Below, one piece after another: positions 17,047-24,835 of a stretch of 64,000 nucleotides of DNA; the stretch's first letter is position 1; every line of letters begins with the position of its first letter. Below the pieces are notes generated by a model. The model made no database searches. It saw only the letters and a program-made list of their open reading frames with translations, and was not told the DNA's origin. The position numbers were made by a program, and so were the translations under genes. Origin of the DNA: JAFGJQ01 sp964586145 (GTDB lineage Bacteria > Planctomycetota > Phycisphaerae > UBA1845); contig CAZPHH010000010.1 of NCBI GenBank assembly GCA_964586145.1, positions 10,878 through 74,877 of the forward strand. Direction: 5' to 3'.

Positions 17047-17075
17047 AGTTGACCCGTCCGCGGGGACGATGTCAA
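17047..17075 (-). promoter_or_regulatory. possible deoC promoter
   Basis: On the minus strand a consensus TTGACA (17075-17070) is followed after 17 bases by a weak TCAACT (17052-17047), 40 bases before the deoC start. Confidence 0.35.
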
Positions 17076-17147
17076 GCAGGCCTGCCGAACCCAAGCCCCG
17101 CCATTTCCACGCCAGGCCGGTCTCTCCTGAAACAAGCGGCGACCGGT

Positions 17148-17177
17148 TTCCGAATCCGTCGCCCAACGGTGTATAAT
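17148..17177 (+). promoter_or_regulatory. promoter for the small exported protein
   Basis: A perfect TATAAT (17172-17177) with a weak -35 (TTCCGA, 17148-17153, 18-base spacer), about 70 bases before the next start codon. Confidence 0.5.
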
Positions 17178-17248
17178 GAGATGTCCGCGCCGTCCGGCCG
17201 GGTCCTGGGCGGTCGCGGAAGGAATCCTTTTCCAGGAGGGAACGGAAG

Positions 17249-17629
17249 ATGCAAACCATCTACAAGCCGGATGTGTACACGAAGATCGTGCTGACCGTGA
17301 TCGCCGTTTGCCTGGTATGGCTGTGCGTGGACCGGACGTCGCTGAGCACGCCCGCCTACGCGCAGGATCTCGGCGGGCGTGAAATCGCCGTGACGAATCT
17401 GTCGCTCAGGCAGCCGCCGGGGGAGCCGCCCCAGGTGGTGGCCGTCAAGATCGTCGGCTTCGAAATGCCGGGGGGAATCCCCGTCACGCTCTCCCGGGCC
17501 CCGACGACCCCGGTCACCATCGTGGGCGTGGACGTTTCGTCGGAGTGGGGACCGGCCAACACGCTGCCGGTCACGTTCCCGTCGAACGTGAACTACCCCA
17601 CGACGTACGAACGCCGCGGTTCGCGGTGA
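17249..17629 (+). CDS. small exported/anchored protein, unknown
   Basis: A 126-residue protein with an N-terminal 'YKPDVYTKIVLTVIAVCLVW' hydrophobic segment (signal anchor or uncleaved signal), then a ~90-residue polar, strand-rich domain with 'EIAVTNLSLRQPPGEPPQVV' and a Thr/Pro-rich tail. AGGAGG precedes the ATG at good distance and a perfect -10 box lies upstream, so it is likely well expressed. I cannot assign a family or function. It stands alone, divergent from deoC. Confidence 0.65.
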   Translation: MQTIYKPDVYTKIVLTVIAVCLVWLCVDRTSLSTPAYAQDLGGREIAVTNLSLRQPPGEPPQVVAVKIVGFEMPGGIPVTLSRAPTTPVTIVGVDVSSEWGPANTLPVTFPSNVNYPTTYERRGSR

Positions 17630-17713
17630 CGGCCGTCGAATGGCGGGTCGTTGGCCCGGGCTCGCTCGGAGTAGCCCGCCGGAGCAGCGCGTCAAGTTGC
17701 GTGTGGCATCTAC

Positions 17714-17778
17714 GCACCGCTCCAGAGCGATGGCACACAGCGGTCGCACCACGGAGCACAACCGCCCCGGAGCGGTGC
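17714..17778. repeat. spaced 10-bp inverted repeat in an intergenic region
   Basis: GCACCGCTCC (17714-17723) and its exact complement GGAGCGGTGC (17769-17778), with related half-copies between and GTGGC/GCCAC at the flanks. It lies in the 277-base gap between two same-strand genes; no poly-T follows. Confidence 0.5.
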
Positions 17779-17906
17779 CACAAGGGCAACCTCGGGTGTC
17801 TGAGAGGCTCTCCCGGACCGTGGAATTCCGCGCGGCCAGCGCGTACGATGGGTGCGGCCCGCAATGGGTGCGGGCGCGGAGTGGACGGTACGGCTTGGCG
17901 CCATCC

Positions 17907-18614
17907 ATGCCCACGGACACGGACCAAGGATCGGAAATCGCCCGGAGCACGTACGTCGTCGTGCCTGCGTTCAATGAAGGTGCGGCCATCGGCGACGTGC
18001 TCGCGGAGCTGGTCCGCGTGTACCCCAACGTGGTGGTCGTGGACGACGGTTCGACGGACGGCACGTTTGACGCGGCCAGGGCGGTCACCCCATACGTCCT
18101 CCGGCACGCGCTGAACCGCGGCCAGGGCGCGGCGCTGCAGACGGGCGTGGACTTTGCGCTGCGGCGCGAAGCGAAGTATGTCGTGACCTTTGACGCGGAC
18201 GGGCAGCATCGCGTCGAAGACATCCGCGCCCTGCTGGAACCGCTGGCGGGCGGCGCCTGCGACGTGACACTCGGCTCCCGCTTCCTCGGCGTGAAATCGC
18301 AGATGCCCCGGTCCCGCCGGCTGCTGCTGCGGATGGCGGTCCTGTTCACCCGCATCACGAGCCGGCTGCCAATCACGGATGCGCACAACGGACTGCGCGC
18401 GTTCACCCGCGCCGCCGCCGAGCGCCTGGACATCTCGATGGACCGCATGGAGCATGCCAGCGAGGTGCTGGACATCATCCGGCGCTGCCGGCTGCGGTTC
18501 CGCGAGGTGCCGGTGCAGATTCGATATACGGACTATTCGCTCGGGAAGGGGCAGTCGGCCCGCGACGCCCTTCGTGTACTGCTGCACTATCTCATTGGAC
18601 GGGCTGTGCGATGA
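17907..18614 (+). CDS. family 2 glycosyltransferase
   Basis: A 235-residue GT-A fold glycosyltransferase. It shows the nucleotide-sugar pattern 'TYVVVPAFNEGAAIGDVLAE', 'VVVVDDGSTDGTFDAARAVT', the metal-binding 'VTFDADGQHRVEDIRALLEP' and the acceptor-side 'DAHNGLRAFTRAAAERLDIS'. The closest type is the dolichol/undecaprenyl-phosphate mannosyl- or glucosyltransferase group that loads sugars on a lipid carrier. No transmembrane segment is present. It overlaps the next gene by 4 bases (ATGA). The start is tentative because no clear ribosome-binding site precedes it. Confidence 0.88.
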   Translation: MPTDTDQGSEIARSTYVVVPAFNEGAAIGDVLAELVRVYPNVVVVDDGSTDGTFDAARAVTPYVLRHALNRGQGAALQTGVDFALRREAKYVVTFDADGQHRVEDIRALLEPLAGGACDVTLGSRFLGVKSQMPRSRRLLLRMAVLFTRITSRLPITDAHNGLRAFTRAAAERLDISMDRMEHASEVLDIIRRCRLRFREVPVQIRYTDYSLGKGQSARDALRVLLHYLIGRAVR

Positions 18615-19018
18615 ACCCCTGGCAACTCAATCCGTTTCAAATCGTGCTGTTGTTGCTCATCGCGGGCTTGCTGGCGGGCGGCGTTCTGGCGCTGCTGAAG
18701 GGCTGGCTCCGCCGCAGAGACGCGATTCTCTGGCTCCTCGTCTGGACGGCGGGCGCGATCGCCGTCGTGCGGCCGGACGTGACGTCGGTGATCGCCGACC
18801 TTCTCGGCATCGGGCGTGGGGCAGATCTGGTCTTCTACTGCGCGATTCCGATTCTCTCGTTCGGCATCTGGATGCTGTACATCCGCCTGCGCCGGGTCCG
18901 TCGCGAGATCACGTTGCTCGTTCGGCAGATGGCGATCCTGGAAGGAGAACTGTCCGCCCGCGGCGATGCCGGATCGAGGTCGCAAGGTCCGTCGCCCCGC
19001 GGGCCGTCCGCCCCGTGA
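18611..19018 (+). CDS. DUF2304 membrane protein
   Basis: A 135-residue protein with three to four hydrophobic segments ('IVLLLLIAGLLAGGVLALLK', 'AILWLLVWTAGAIAVVRPDV', 'DLVFYCAIPILSFGIWMLYI') and a basic helical tail 'RLRRVRREITLLVRQMAILE'. DUF2304 proteins are typically encoded beside polyprenyl-phosphate GT2 enzymes, exactly as here, and probably form the membrane partner of the transferase. Coupled to it by the ATGA overlap. Confidence 0.8.
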   Translation: MNPWQLNPFQIVLLLLIAGLLAGGVLALLKGWLRRRDAILWLLVWTAGAIAVVRPDVTSVIADLLGIGRGADLVFYCAIPILSFGIWMLYIRLRRVRREITLLVRQMAILEGELSARGDAGSRSQGPSPRGPSAP

Positions 19019-19071
19019 GCCTTCCAACGCCCGTCGGCCGAACCGGAACGGGCTCCGCAGACGCCTGCTCG

Positions 19072-19100
19072 TTGACAGAGGTAGCGGGGATGCCTAATCT
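19072..19100 (+). promoter_or_regulatory. strong sigma-70-type promoter for gcvT
   Basis: Consensus TTGACA (19072-19077), a 17-base spacer and TAATCT (19095-19100), 60 bases before the gcvT start. The leader of about 50 bases is too short for a glycine riboswitch. Confidence 0.65.
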
Positions 19101-19159
19101 TGCGGGCCCGGTGGGCTGCCCGAGGGGCGCCCGTTTGGCCCCGGAGTCCAGGTGGTCCC

Positions 19160-20242
19160 GTGAAACAAACCCCCCTGCATGACCTTCACGTTCAGATGGG
19201 CGCGAAGATGGTGGAGTTTGCCGGCTGGAACATGCCGGTGATGTACCGTTCCATCATCGACGAGCATAATCACACCCGCACGAAGTGCTCCGTTTTTGAC
19301 GTGTCCCACATGGGACGACTGCGAGTCCGCGGGGACGATGCGTTCGATCTCCTTCAGCGGCTATGCACCCGAAACCTGGACGGAATGGGGCCCGGGGTCT
19401 GTCGCTATTCTCATATGTGCAAAGAGGATGGCGGCATTCTCGACGACCTGATCGTGTCCCGGTATGACGACGGATGGGGCATCGTATGCAACGCGTCCAA
19501 CCGGGAGAAGATCGTCAACTGGATCCGGTCGCACATCGGGAACCAGCAGGTCGAGCTGGTCGATGAGACGCTCGATACGGCCATGGTCGCACTCCAGGGG
19601 CCGTTGGCGCTCGATCTGGCGAAGGCCATGATCCCCATCGACCTGTCCGGGGTGAAGCGATACCGGTTCGCCTCCGGCGTGTACATGTTCACCCGGTACA
19701 CCATCTTCCGCAGCGGCTACACCGGCGAGGATGGATACGAGGTGGTGGTGCCGGCCGGCGTCGTGAAGCTGCTCGCCGGCCAGTTGTTCCGCGAGGGGCC
19801 CGACGCGACCATTCGGCCGGCCGGCCTGGGGGCCAGAGACACGCTCCGCCTGGAGGCGGGCATGCCCCTCTACGGCCACGAACTCAGCGAGGACATCGAC
19901 TCGGTGTCGGCCGGGCAGGCCTGGTGCGTGGACCTGGAGAAGGATTTCGTGGGCGCCGAGGCCATGCGGCGTGTCCAGGCGGCGGGCCGCGCCAGAACGC
20001 TGGTGGGCCTGGAACTGGAGGGACGCCGGACCGCCCGCCAGCACTTTGCGGTGCTCCACAACGGCCAAACGGTGGGAGAAGTCACCAGCGGCTGCCTCAG
20101 TCCGACCCTGGGCAAGAGCGTCGCCATGGCTCTGATCGTCCCGGAGCACGCCGAGGCGGGAACCGAGCTGGCCGTGGATTTCGGCGGCAGGCCGAACGAC
20201 GCCCGCGTGGTGAAGCTGCCGTTCTACAAACGGGCGAAGTAG
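19160..20242 (+). CDS. gcvT: glycine cleavage system T protein
   Basis: A 360-residue aminomethyltransferase, which moves the aminomethyl carbon from lipoylated H protein to tetrahydrofolate and frees ammonia. Characteristic text: 'TPLHDLHVQMGAKMVEFAGW', 'VFDVSHMGRLRVRGDDAF', 'GGILDDLIVSRYDDGW', 'RSGYTGEDGYEVVVPA', 'GARDTLRLEAGMPLYGHEL' and the C-terminal 'VGEVTSGCLSPTLGKSVAMA'. GTG start with AGGTGG upstream. gcvH follows on the same strand; gcvP is not within the window. Confidence 0.95.
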   Translation: MKQTPLHDLHVQMGAKMVEFAGWNMPVMYRSIIDEHNHTRTKCSVFDVSHMGRLRVRGDDAFDLLQRLCTRNLDGMGPGVCRYSHMCKEDGGILDDLIVSRYDDGWGIVCNASNREKIVNWIRSHIGNQQVELVDETLDTAMVALQGPLALDLAKAMIPIDLSGVKRYRFASGVYMFTRYTIFRSGYTGEDGYEVVVPAGVVKLLAGQLFREGPDATIRPAGLGARDTLRLEAGMPLYGHELSEDIDSVSAGQAWCVDLEKDFVGAEAMRRVQAAGRARTLVGLELEGRRTARQHFAVLHNGQTVGEVTSGCLSPTLGKSVAMALIVPEHAEAGTELAVDFGGRPNDARVVKLPFYKRAK

Positions 20243-20356
20243 CGTTCGGCCGCGGAGGGCCGGACGTGTGTGAAATCCGCCCGACGCCCGCACGTGGGGG
20301 GCCGGGCAAGAACCCGATCGGGCCCGCCGGCCCGGTCCGTTTGCCAGGAAAGTCCG

Positions 20357-20737
20357 ATGAGCTATCCGAACGACCGCAGGTACACCGAGTCGCATGAGTG
20401 GGTGCAGGTGCAGGGCAACGTCGTCACGATGGGCATCACGCAATTCGCGGCTGACGAACTGACGGACATCACGTACGTGGAGTTGCCGGCCGTCGGAACG
20501 GCGGTCCGCGCGGGCGAGCCGTGCGGGGAGATCGAGTCCGTCAAGGCCACGTCGGAGTTCCTCTGCGCCGTGAACGGGAAAGTGACGGCCGTCAATACCG
20601 ACCTGGCGGACCACCCGGAGTGGGTCAACCAGGACGCCTACGGCAAGGGATGGATGGTGAAGATCGAGTTGGCGGACTCGGGGATTCCGGGCGATCTGAT
20701 GGATGCCGAGGGCTACGCGCGGCACGTATCCGGCTGA
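20357..20737 (+). CDS. gcvH: glycine cleavage system H protein
   Basis: A 126-residue lipoyl carrier protein shuttling the aminomethyl group between P, T and L proteins. 'RRYTESHEWVQVQGNVVTMG', 'ELTDITYVELPAVGTAVRAG' and the lipoylation motif 'GEIESVKATSEF' with Lys63 are all present, as is the C-terminal 'NQDAYGKGWMVKIELADSG'. AGGAA precedes the ATG. Part of the gcvT transcript, 114 bp downstream. Confidence 0.96.
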   Translation: MSYPNDRRYTESHEWVQVQGNVVTMGITQFAADELTDITYVELPAVGTAVRAGEPCGEIESVKATSEFLCAVNGKVTAVNTDLADHPEWVNQDAYGKGWMVKIELADSGIPGDLMDAEGYARHVSG

Positions 20738-20833
20738 CGCGGGGCCGCAGAAAGCATGGAGGCGAACGCGGGCACACCAAGCCGGCAAGGGCATCGGCGC
20801 CCCACAAGGCACGACGCCGGGAGAAGGACGAGG

Positions 20834-23239
20834 ATGACGAAGGCGGCTGCGAAAGAGCGTATGGCAGGGCCGGGCGACGTGAAGCGCGACCCGGTGTTCG
20901 GTCCGACGAGCGACGTGGAAATCCGCGCCCTGGAGCGCAGCGGGTACGGCTTTCTGTACCGGCCGGAGGAGAAGATCCCTTCGATCATCGTGGAGAACTT
21001 CCCGGCCCTGGGTCGGCTGACCGCGGTACGGTTCCTGGAGTGGGCGCTGGAAAACCCGGAGGGCGTCGTGTCTCTGCCCACCGGAAAAACGCCGGAGTAC
21101 TTCATCAAGTATGTGCAGTCGTTCCTGGCAAACTGGACCCGCAAATCAACCCGGCAGACGCTGGACGAGATGGGGCTGGCCACGGAGTGCAAGCCCAACC
21201 TGGCCGGTCTTCGTTTCGTGCAGATCGACGAGTTCTACCCCATCGATTCGAAACAGCACAACAGCTTCTACTATTACGTCCGGAAGTATTACATGAAGGG
21301 TTTCGGGCTGGATCCGGCCCGCGCCCTGCTGATCGATCCGTGCCGCATCGGGCTGCCGGCGGGCATGTCGCTGACGGACGTGTTCCCGGACATGACGGTG
21401 GACCTCACGCTGCGGGTGCGCAAGGCGAAGTCCCTGCAGGAGAAGCATCAGCAGCAGGTGCTGCATGAGGTCGACCAGTTCTGCACGGAGTATGAGCGGA
21501 AGATCCGCGACATGGGCGGTCTGGGGTTTTTCCTGGGCGGCATCGGGCCGGACGGACACGTGGGGTTCAACATCAAAGGGTCGGACTTCTACTCCACGAC
21601 CCGGCTGATCGACGCAAACTACGAGACGAAGGCGGCGGCGGCCACCGACCTGGGCGGGATGGAGGTGGCGCGGCACAAGCGGCTCATCACCATCGGTCTG
21701 CGAACGATCACACACAACCCCAGCACGGTGGCCATCATCATCGCGGCCGGCGAGGCCAAGGCGGGCATCGTGGCCCGGACGATTCACGCCGAGCGCAGCA
21801 ACCAGTACCCCGGCTCGGTGCTCGCCGAGCTGCCCAACGCCCGGTTCTTCCTGACGCGCGGAGCGGCTTTGAAACTGCCGAACCGCACGTTCGTTGATTT
21901 CCAGCGCAGCGCGGACCTCACGCCGGAACGCACGCACCGAATCGTGATGGATCTGTCCCTGTCCACGGGCAAACCGATCCGCACCCTGGGCAAGGCCGAC
22001 TTCGAGCAGGATCGGTTCGGCAACGAACTGCTCAAACGGACCGGACTCACCGCCGAGCAGCTCCGCAGCCAGACGGAGTCCGTGGTGCTGGAGAGCCTGG
22101 GGCGGGGCAACCGGATGATCGAGAAGAGGACGTTCCTGCACACGGCGCCGCACCACGACGACATCATCCTGGGGTACCTGCCCTTCGTCACGAACCTGGT
22201 CCGCCGCAGCAGCACCAAGCACTACTTCGCGTACCTGACCTCCGGCTTTACGGCAGTCACCAATCTGTACATGCACGGCGTCATCGGCGACCTCCTGAGC
22301 TTCCTGGAACGGGGCGAGTTCAACGGACTGCTCAAGACAAACTACTTCGAGCCCGGCAACGCGGCCGCGGCGCGGATCGATACGTCGTTCTATCTGCAGG
22401 GCGAGGCCCGGCACCACGAAGACAAAAGGCGGGCCGCCACCGCCCGCCGACTTCTGCGGAACATGATCGAGGTGTACGAGGACGACAGCGTCGAGAACAT
22501 CAGACAACGCTGCATGGAGCTGCTGAATTACTTCGCCACGCAGTACCCCGGCAAGAAGGACATGGCCATCGTACAGCAGCTCAAGGGGCGCATCCGCGAG
22601 TGGGAATCCGACCTGAAGTGGGCGTACTTCGGGTTCACCGGAGACACGGTGCGCCACCTGCGGCTCGGGTTCTACAAGGGAGACGTCTTCACCGAAGCGC
22701 CGCGGATCGACCGCGACGTGCCTCCGATTCTGCAGTTGCTGCACGAGGTGAATCCGGACGCCGTGACCGTGGCCTTCGACCCCGAGGGCAGCGGCCCGGA
22801 CACGCACTACAAGGTGCTGCAGGCGGTGTCCCAGGCGCTCAAGGAGTACGAGGCGCAGACCAGCCGACACGACCTGAAGGTCCTGGGCTACCGAAACGTG
22901 TGGTTCGAGTTCCACCCCTCCGAGGCAAACCTCTACGTGCCGACGTCCCTCACGCACCTGAACAACATGGAGGCCTGCTTCGAAACCTGCTTCAGCACGC
23001 AGAAGGCGGCCTCCTTCCCGAGCTACCAGATGGACGGACCGTTCTCCCGCCTGGCCCGGAAAATCCAGGTCAAGCAGTTCGAGCAGCAGGTCAAGACGTT
23101 CCTGGGCGAAGACTTCTTCGTCTACAACGAAGACCACGGCCTGCGGGCCTGCCGGGGCATCGTGTACCTCCGGGAGATGGAGCTGGCCGAGTTCTACACC
23201 AAGTCCGCGGAACTCCGGCAGATCGCCGAGGCCGTCTGA
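20834..23239 (+). CDS. glucosamine-6-P deaminase / PIG-L deacetylase-like fusion
   Basis: About 801 residues in two enzyme-like halves. Residues ~40-370 are a NagB/SugI-type sugar-phosphate isomerase: 'GVVSLPTGKTPEYFIKYVQS', the catalytic 'RFVQIDEFYPID' (~130) and 'GGIGPDGHVGFNIKGSDFYS' (~238). From ~430 a PIG-L/LmbE-like domain starts at 'FLHTAPHHDDIILGYLPFV', corresponding to the zinc-binding AHPDDE motif, followed by a large family-specific part. The same pairing is known in Bacteroidetes NagB-like proteins. It could couple N-deacetylation and deamination of an amino sugar; the true substrate is open. ATG 20834 has GGAGAAGG upstream; an ATG at 20756 would add 26 unsupported residues. Confidence 0.85.
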   Translation: MTKAAAKERMAGPGDVKRDPVFGPTSDVEIRALERSGYGFLYRPEEKIPSIIVENFPALGRLTAVRFLEWALENPEGVVSLPTGKTPEYFIKYVQSFLANWTRKSTRQTLDEMGLATECKPNLAGLRFVQIDEFYPIDSKQHNSFYYYVRKYYMKGFGLDPARALLIDPCRIGLPAGMSLTDVFPDMTVDLTLRVRKAKSLQEKHQQQVLHEVDQFCTEYERKIRDMGGLGFFLGGIGPDGHVGFNIKGSDFYSTTRLIDANYETKAAAATDLGGMEVARHKRLITIGLRTITHNPSTVAIIIAAGEAKAGIVARTIHAERSNQYPGSVLAELPNARFFLTRGAALKLPNRTFVDFQRSADLTPERTHRIVMDLSLSTGKPIRTLGKADFEQDRFGNELLKRTGLTAEQLRSQTESVVLESLGRGNRMIEKRTFLHTAPHHDDIILGYLPFVTNLVRRSSTKHYFAYLTSGFTAVTNLYMHGVIGDLLSFLERGEFNGLLKTNYFEPGNAAAARIDTSFYLQGEARHHEDKRRAATARRLLRNMIEVYEDDSVENIRQRCMELLNYFATQYPGKKDMAIVQQLKGRIREWESDLKWAYFGFTGDTVRHLRLGFYKGDVFTEAPRIDRDVPPILQLLHEVNPDAVTVAFDPEGSGPDTHYKVLQAVSQALKEYEAQTSRHDLKVLGYRNVWFEFHPSEANLYVPTSLTHLNNMEACFETCFSTQKAASFPSYQMDGPFSRLARKIQVKQFEQQVKTFLGEDFFVYNEDHGLRACRGIVYLREMELAEFYTKSAELRQIAEAV

Positions 23240-23273
23240 GGCGCCGGCGCCGCCCTGCAGGAAGGCAGAAACC

Positions 23274-24527
23274 ATGACACGGCCTGTCGCGGTGTTCGAA
23301 GATGCGGAGCACGTCTGGCTCGGCCCGCTGACGTATACGCGGCCCGCCTGCCGACTTCGCTGCGGAATCCAGACCCTCTGGGAAAAGATCGCCGCCGCCT
23401 ACCCTGGGGCGCCCATCGTGCTGCACGCGCGCAATTACGTGGCCCCGGTCGTCGCGGAGGAAATCCCTCAGGTCACCGTCAATCATCTGACCGCACCGGC
23501 GGCCCTCCTGGTCAACGGCCGGCTGATCGCCCCGGCCGACCTGGCCGACCGGGTTCCCCTGGACGGCCCGGACGCGACCTATTGGCATGAGGGCACGGTT
23601 GTGGCCGTACGGATCAGCGGCCCGCGGTGTGGCGAACTCGCCGGCCTGCTCCCGCGAGGCCCCCTGCCCGACGGATGGGCGGACGGACTGCCCCGGCACG
23701 ATGTGGACGTGCCCCTGGTTCGCTACCCGTGGGACATGGTCCAGCACAATCCGGGGCAGATCGCGGCGGACTTCGACCGCCTGCGACTGGGCGGCCGGAT
23801 CGAGGGAACGGTCCACCCGTCCGCTGTGCTGGATCGGCCGGAACGCATTTACGTGGCGCCCGGAGCGGAGGTCGCGCCCGGCGCGATTCTCCTGGGCAGC
23901 CACGGGCCGATCGCCATCGGAGAAGGTTCCATCGCGATGGCCGGCTCGGTGGTGGAAGGCCCGGTGGCCCTGGGCCCGCACGGCGCGATCAAGATGCTCT
24001 CCAAGATTTACGAGGGCACCAGCACGGGAGAATACTGCAAAATCGGGGGAGAAGTCGGGGCCTGCATTTTTCAGGCCTACACCAGCAAGCAGCACGACGG
24101 ATACTTGGGACACAGTTACTTCGGGGAATGGATCAACATCGGCGCCGACGCGAACAACTCCAATCTGAAGAACAACTACGGCACGGTGCGGGTGGCCCTG
24201 AACGGGCAGGAGATCGACTCCGGCCTGCTGTTCGTGGGCAGCACGGTGGGCGACCACACCAAGTTCGGCATCAACAGCATGATCAACACGGGCACGGTGA
24301 TCGGGGTCGGGTGCAACCTGTTCGGCGCCGACTTCCCGCCGAAACACGTGCCGTCCTTCTGCTGGGGCGGAGCGGCCGGGTTCATCGAGCACGAGTTTGC
24401 CCGGTTCCTCGCCACCGCGCAAAAGGTCATGGCTCGACGGAAGCGAGATCTGACGCCGGCATACCGGCGAATGCTGGAGACGGTGTTCACACAGACTGCG
24501 AACGAACGCAACCGGGTAGTCGCTTGA
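23274..24527 (+). CDS. putative sugar nucleotidyltransferase with left-handed beta helix
   Basis: A 417-residue protein resembling the GlmU-like group with a reduced N-terminal nucleotidyltransferase ('VAVFEDAEHVWLGPLTYTRP', 'LVNGRLIAPADLADRVPLDG') and a C-terminal hexapeptide-repeat beta helix ('RIYVAPGAEVAPGAILLGSH', 'GSIAMAGSVVEGPVALG', 'LLFVGSTVGDHTKFGINSMI'). The canonical nucleotide loop of GlmU is not obvious. It sits 34 bp after the amino-sugar fusion gene, so both probably act in one amino-sugar route. The exact sugar is unknown. Confidence 0.75.
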   Translation: MTRPVAVFEDAEHVWLGPLTYTRPACRLRCGIQTLWEKIAAAYPGAPIVLHARNYVAPVVAEEIPQVTVNHLTAPAALLVNGRLIAPADLADRVPLDGPDATYWHEGTVVAVRISGPRCGELAGLLPRGPLPDGWADGLPRHDVDVPLVRYPWDMVQHNPGQIAADFDRLRLGGRIEGTVHPSAVLDRPERIYVAPGAEVAPGAILLGSHGPIAIGEGSIAMAGSVVEGPVALGPHGAIKMLSKIYEGTSTGEYCKIGGEVGACIFQAYTSKQHDGYLGHSYFGEWINIGADANNSNLKNNYGTVRVALNGQEIDSGLLFVGSTVGDHTKFGINSMINTGTVIGVGCNLFGADFPPKHVPSFCWGGAAGFIEHEFARFLATAQKVMARRKRDLTPAYRRMLETVFTQTANERNRVVA

Positions 24528-24835
24528 GGGCATCCGGCGTGCTCAGGCCGGGCGAGGCCGGGTTCGTACCTGCCGGAAGCATCGACCCGCGTTCCGGGCC
24601 ACCCCAAAAACCACGAACGACGTTGCATGGGTGGTGTCCTTCTGGTAATCTACCCCAACCGGTGGCGGCTGGCAGGCGGCGCGGCTGAGGCCGGACCACC
24701 CCCTTAACGACCATCCGGCCCAGTAAACCGGAAGGGCTCCCGCGCCGTCCAGGCTCCTGGACGGCAGGGCGGCGGGGCGCGTGCTGTGCCAGATGTACCG
24801 GGCGGACGGCTGGCACACGGAGGTGCCGAGAGCGC
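24528..24835. other. smc leader region with two hairpins
   Basis: No gene. It contains the promoter at 24623-24651 and, downstream of it, two perfect inverted repeats: GGCCGGA (24689-24695)/TCCGGCC (24714-24720) and CCGTCCAGG (24745-24753)/CCTGGACGG (24756-24764). Neither is followed by a T tract, so they look like leader structure, not a terminator. Confidence 0.55.
24623..24651 (+). promoter_or_regulatory. promoter for smc
   Basis: TTGCAT (24623-24628), a 17-base spacer and TAATCT (24646-24651). The predicted 5' leader to the smc ATG is about 178 bases. Confidence 0.5.

Noticed and set aside
19019..19159. Glycine riboswitch before gcvT
   Set aside because: The predicted leader is only about 50 bases and no aptamer-like core is visible.
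21146..23275. Large minus-strand open frame opposite the NagB/PIG-L gene
   Set aside because: High-GC shadow frame; the plus strand has clear family motifs throughout.
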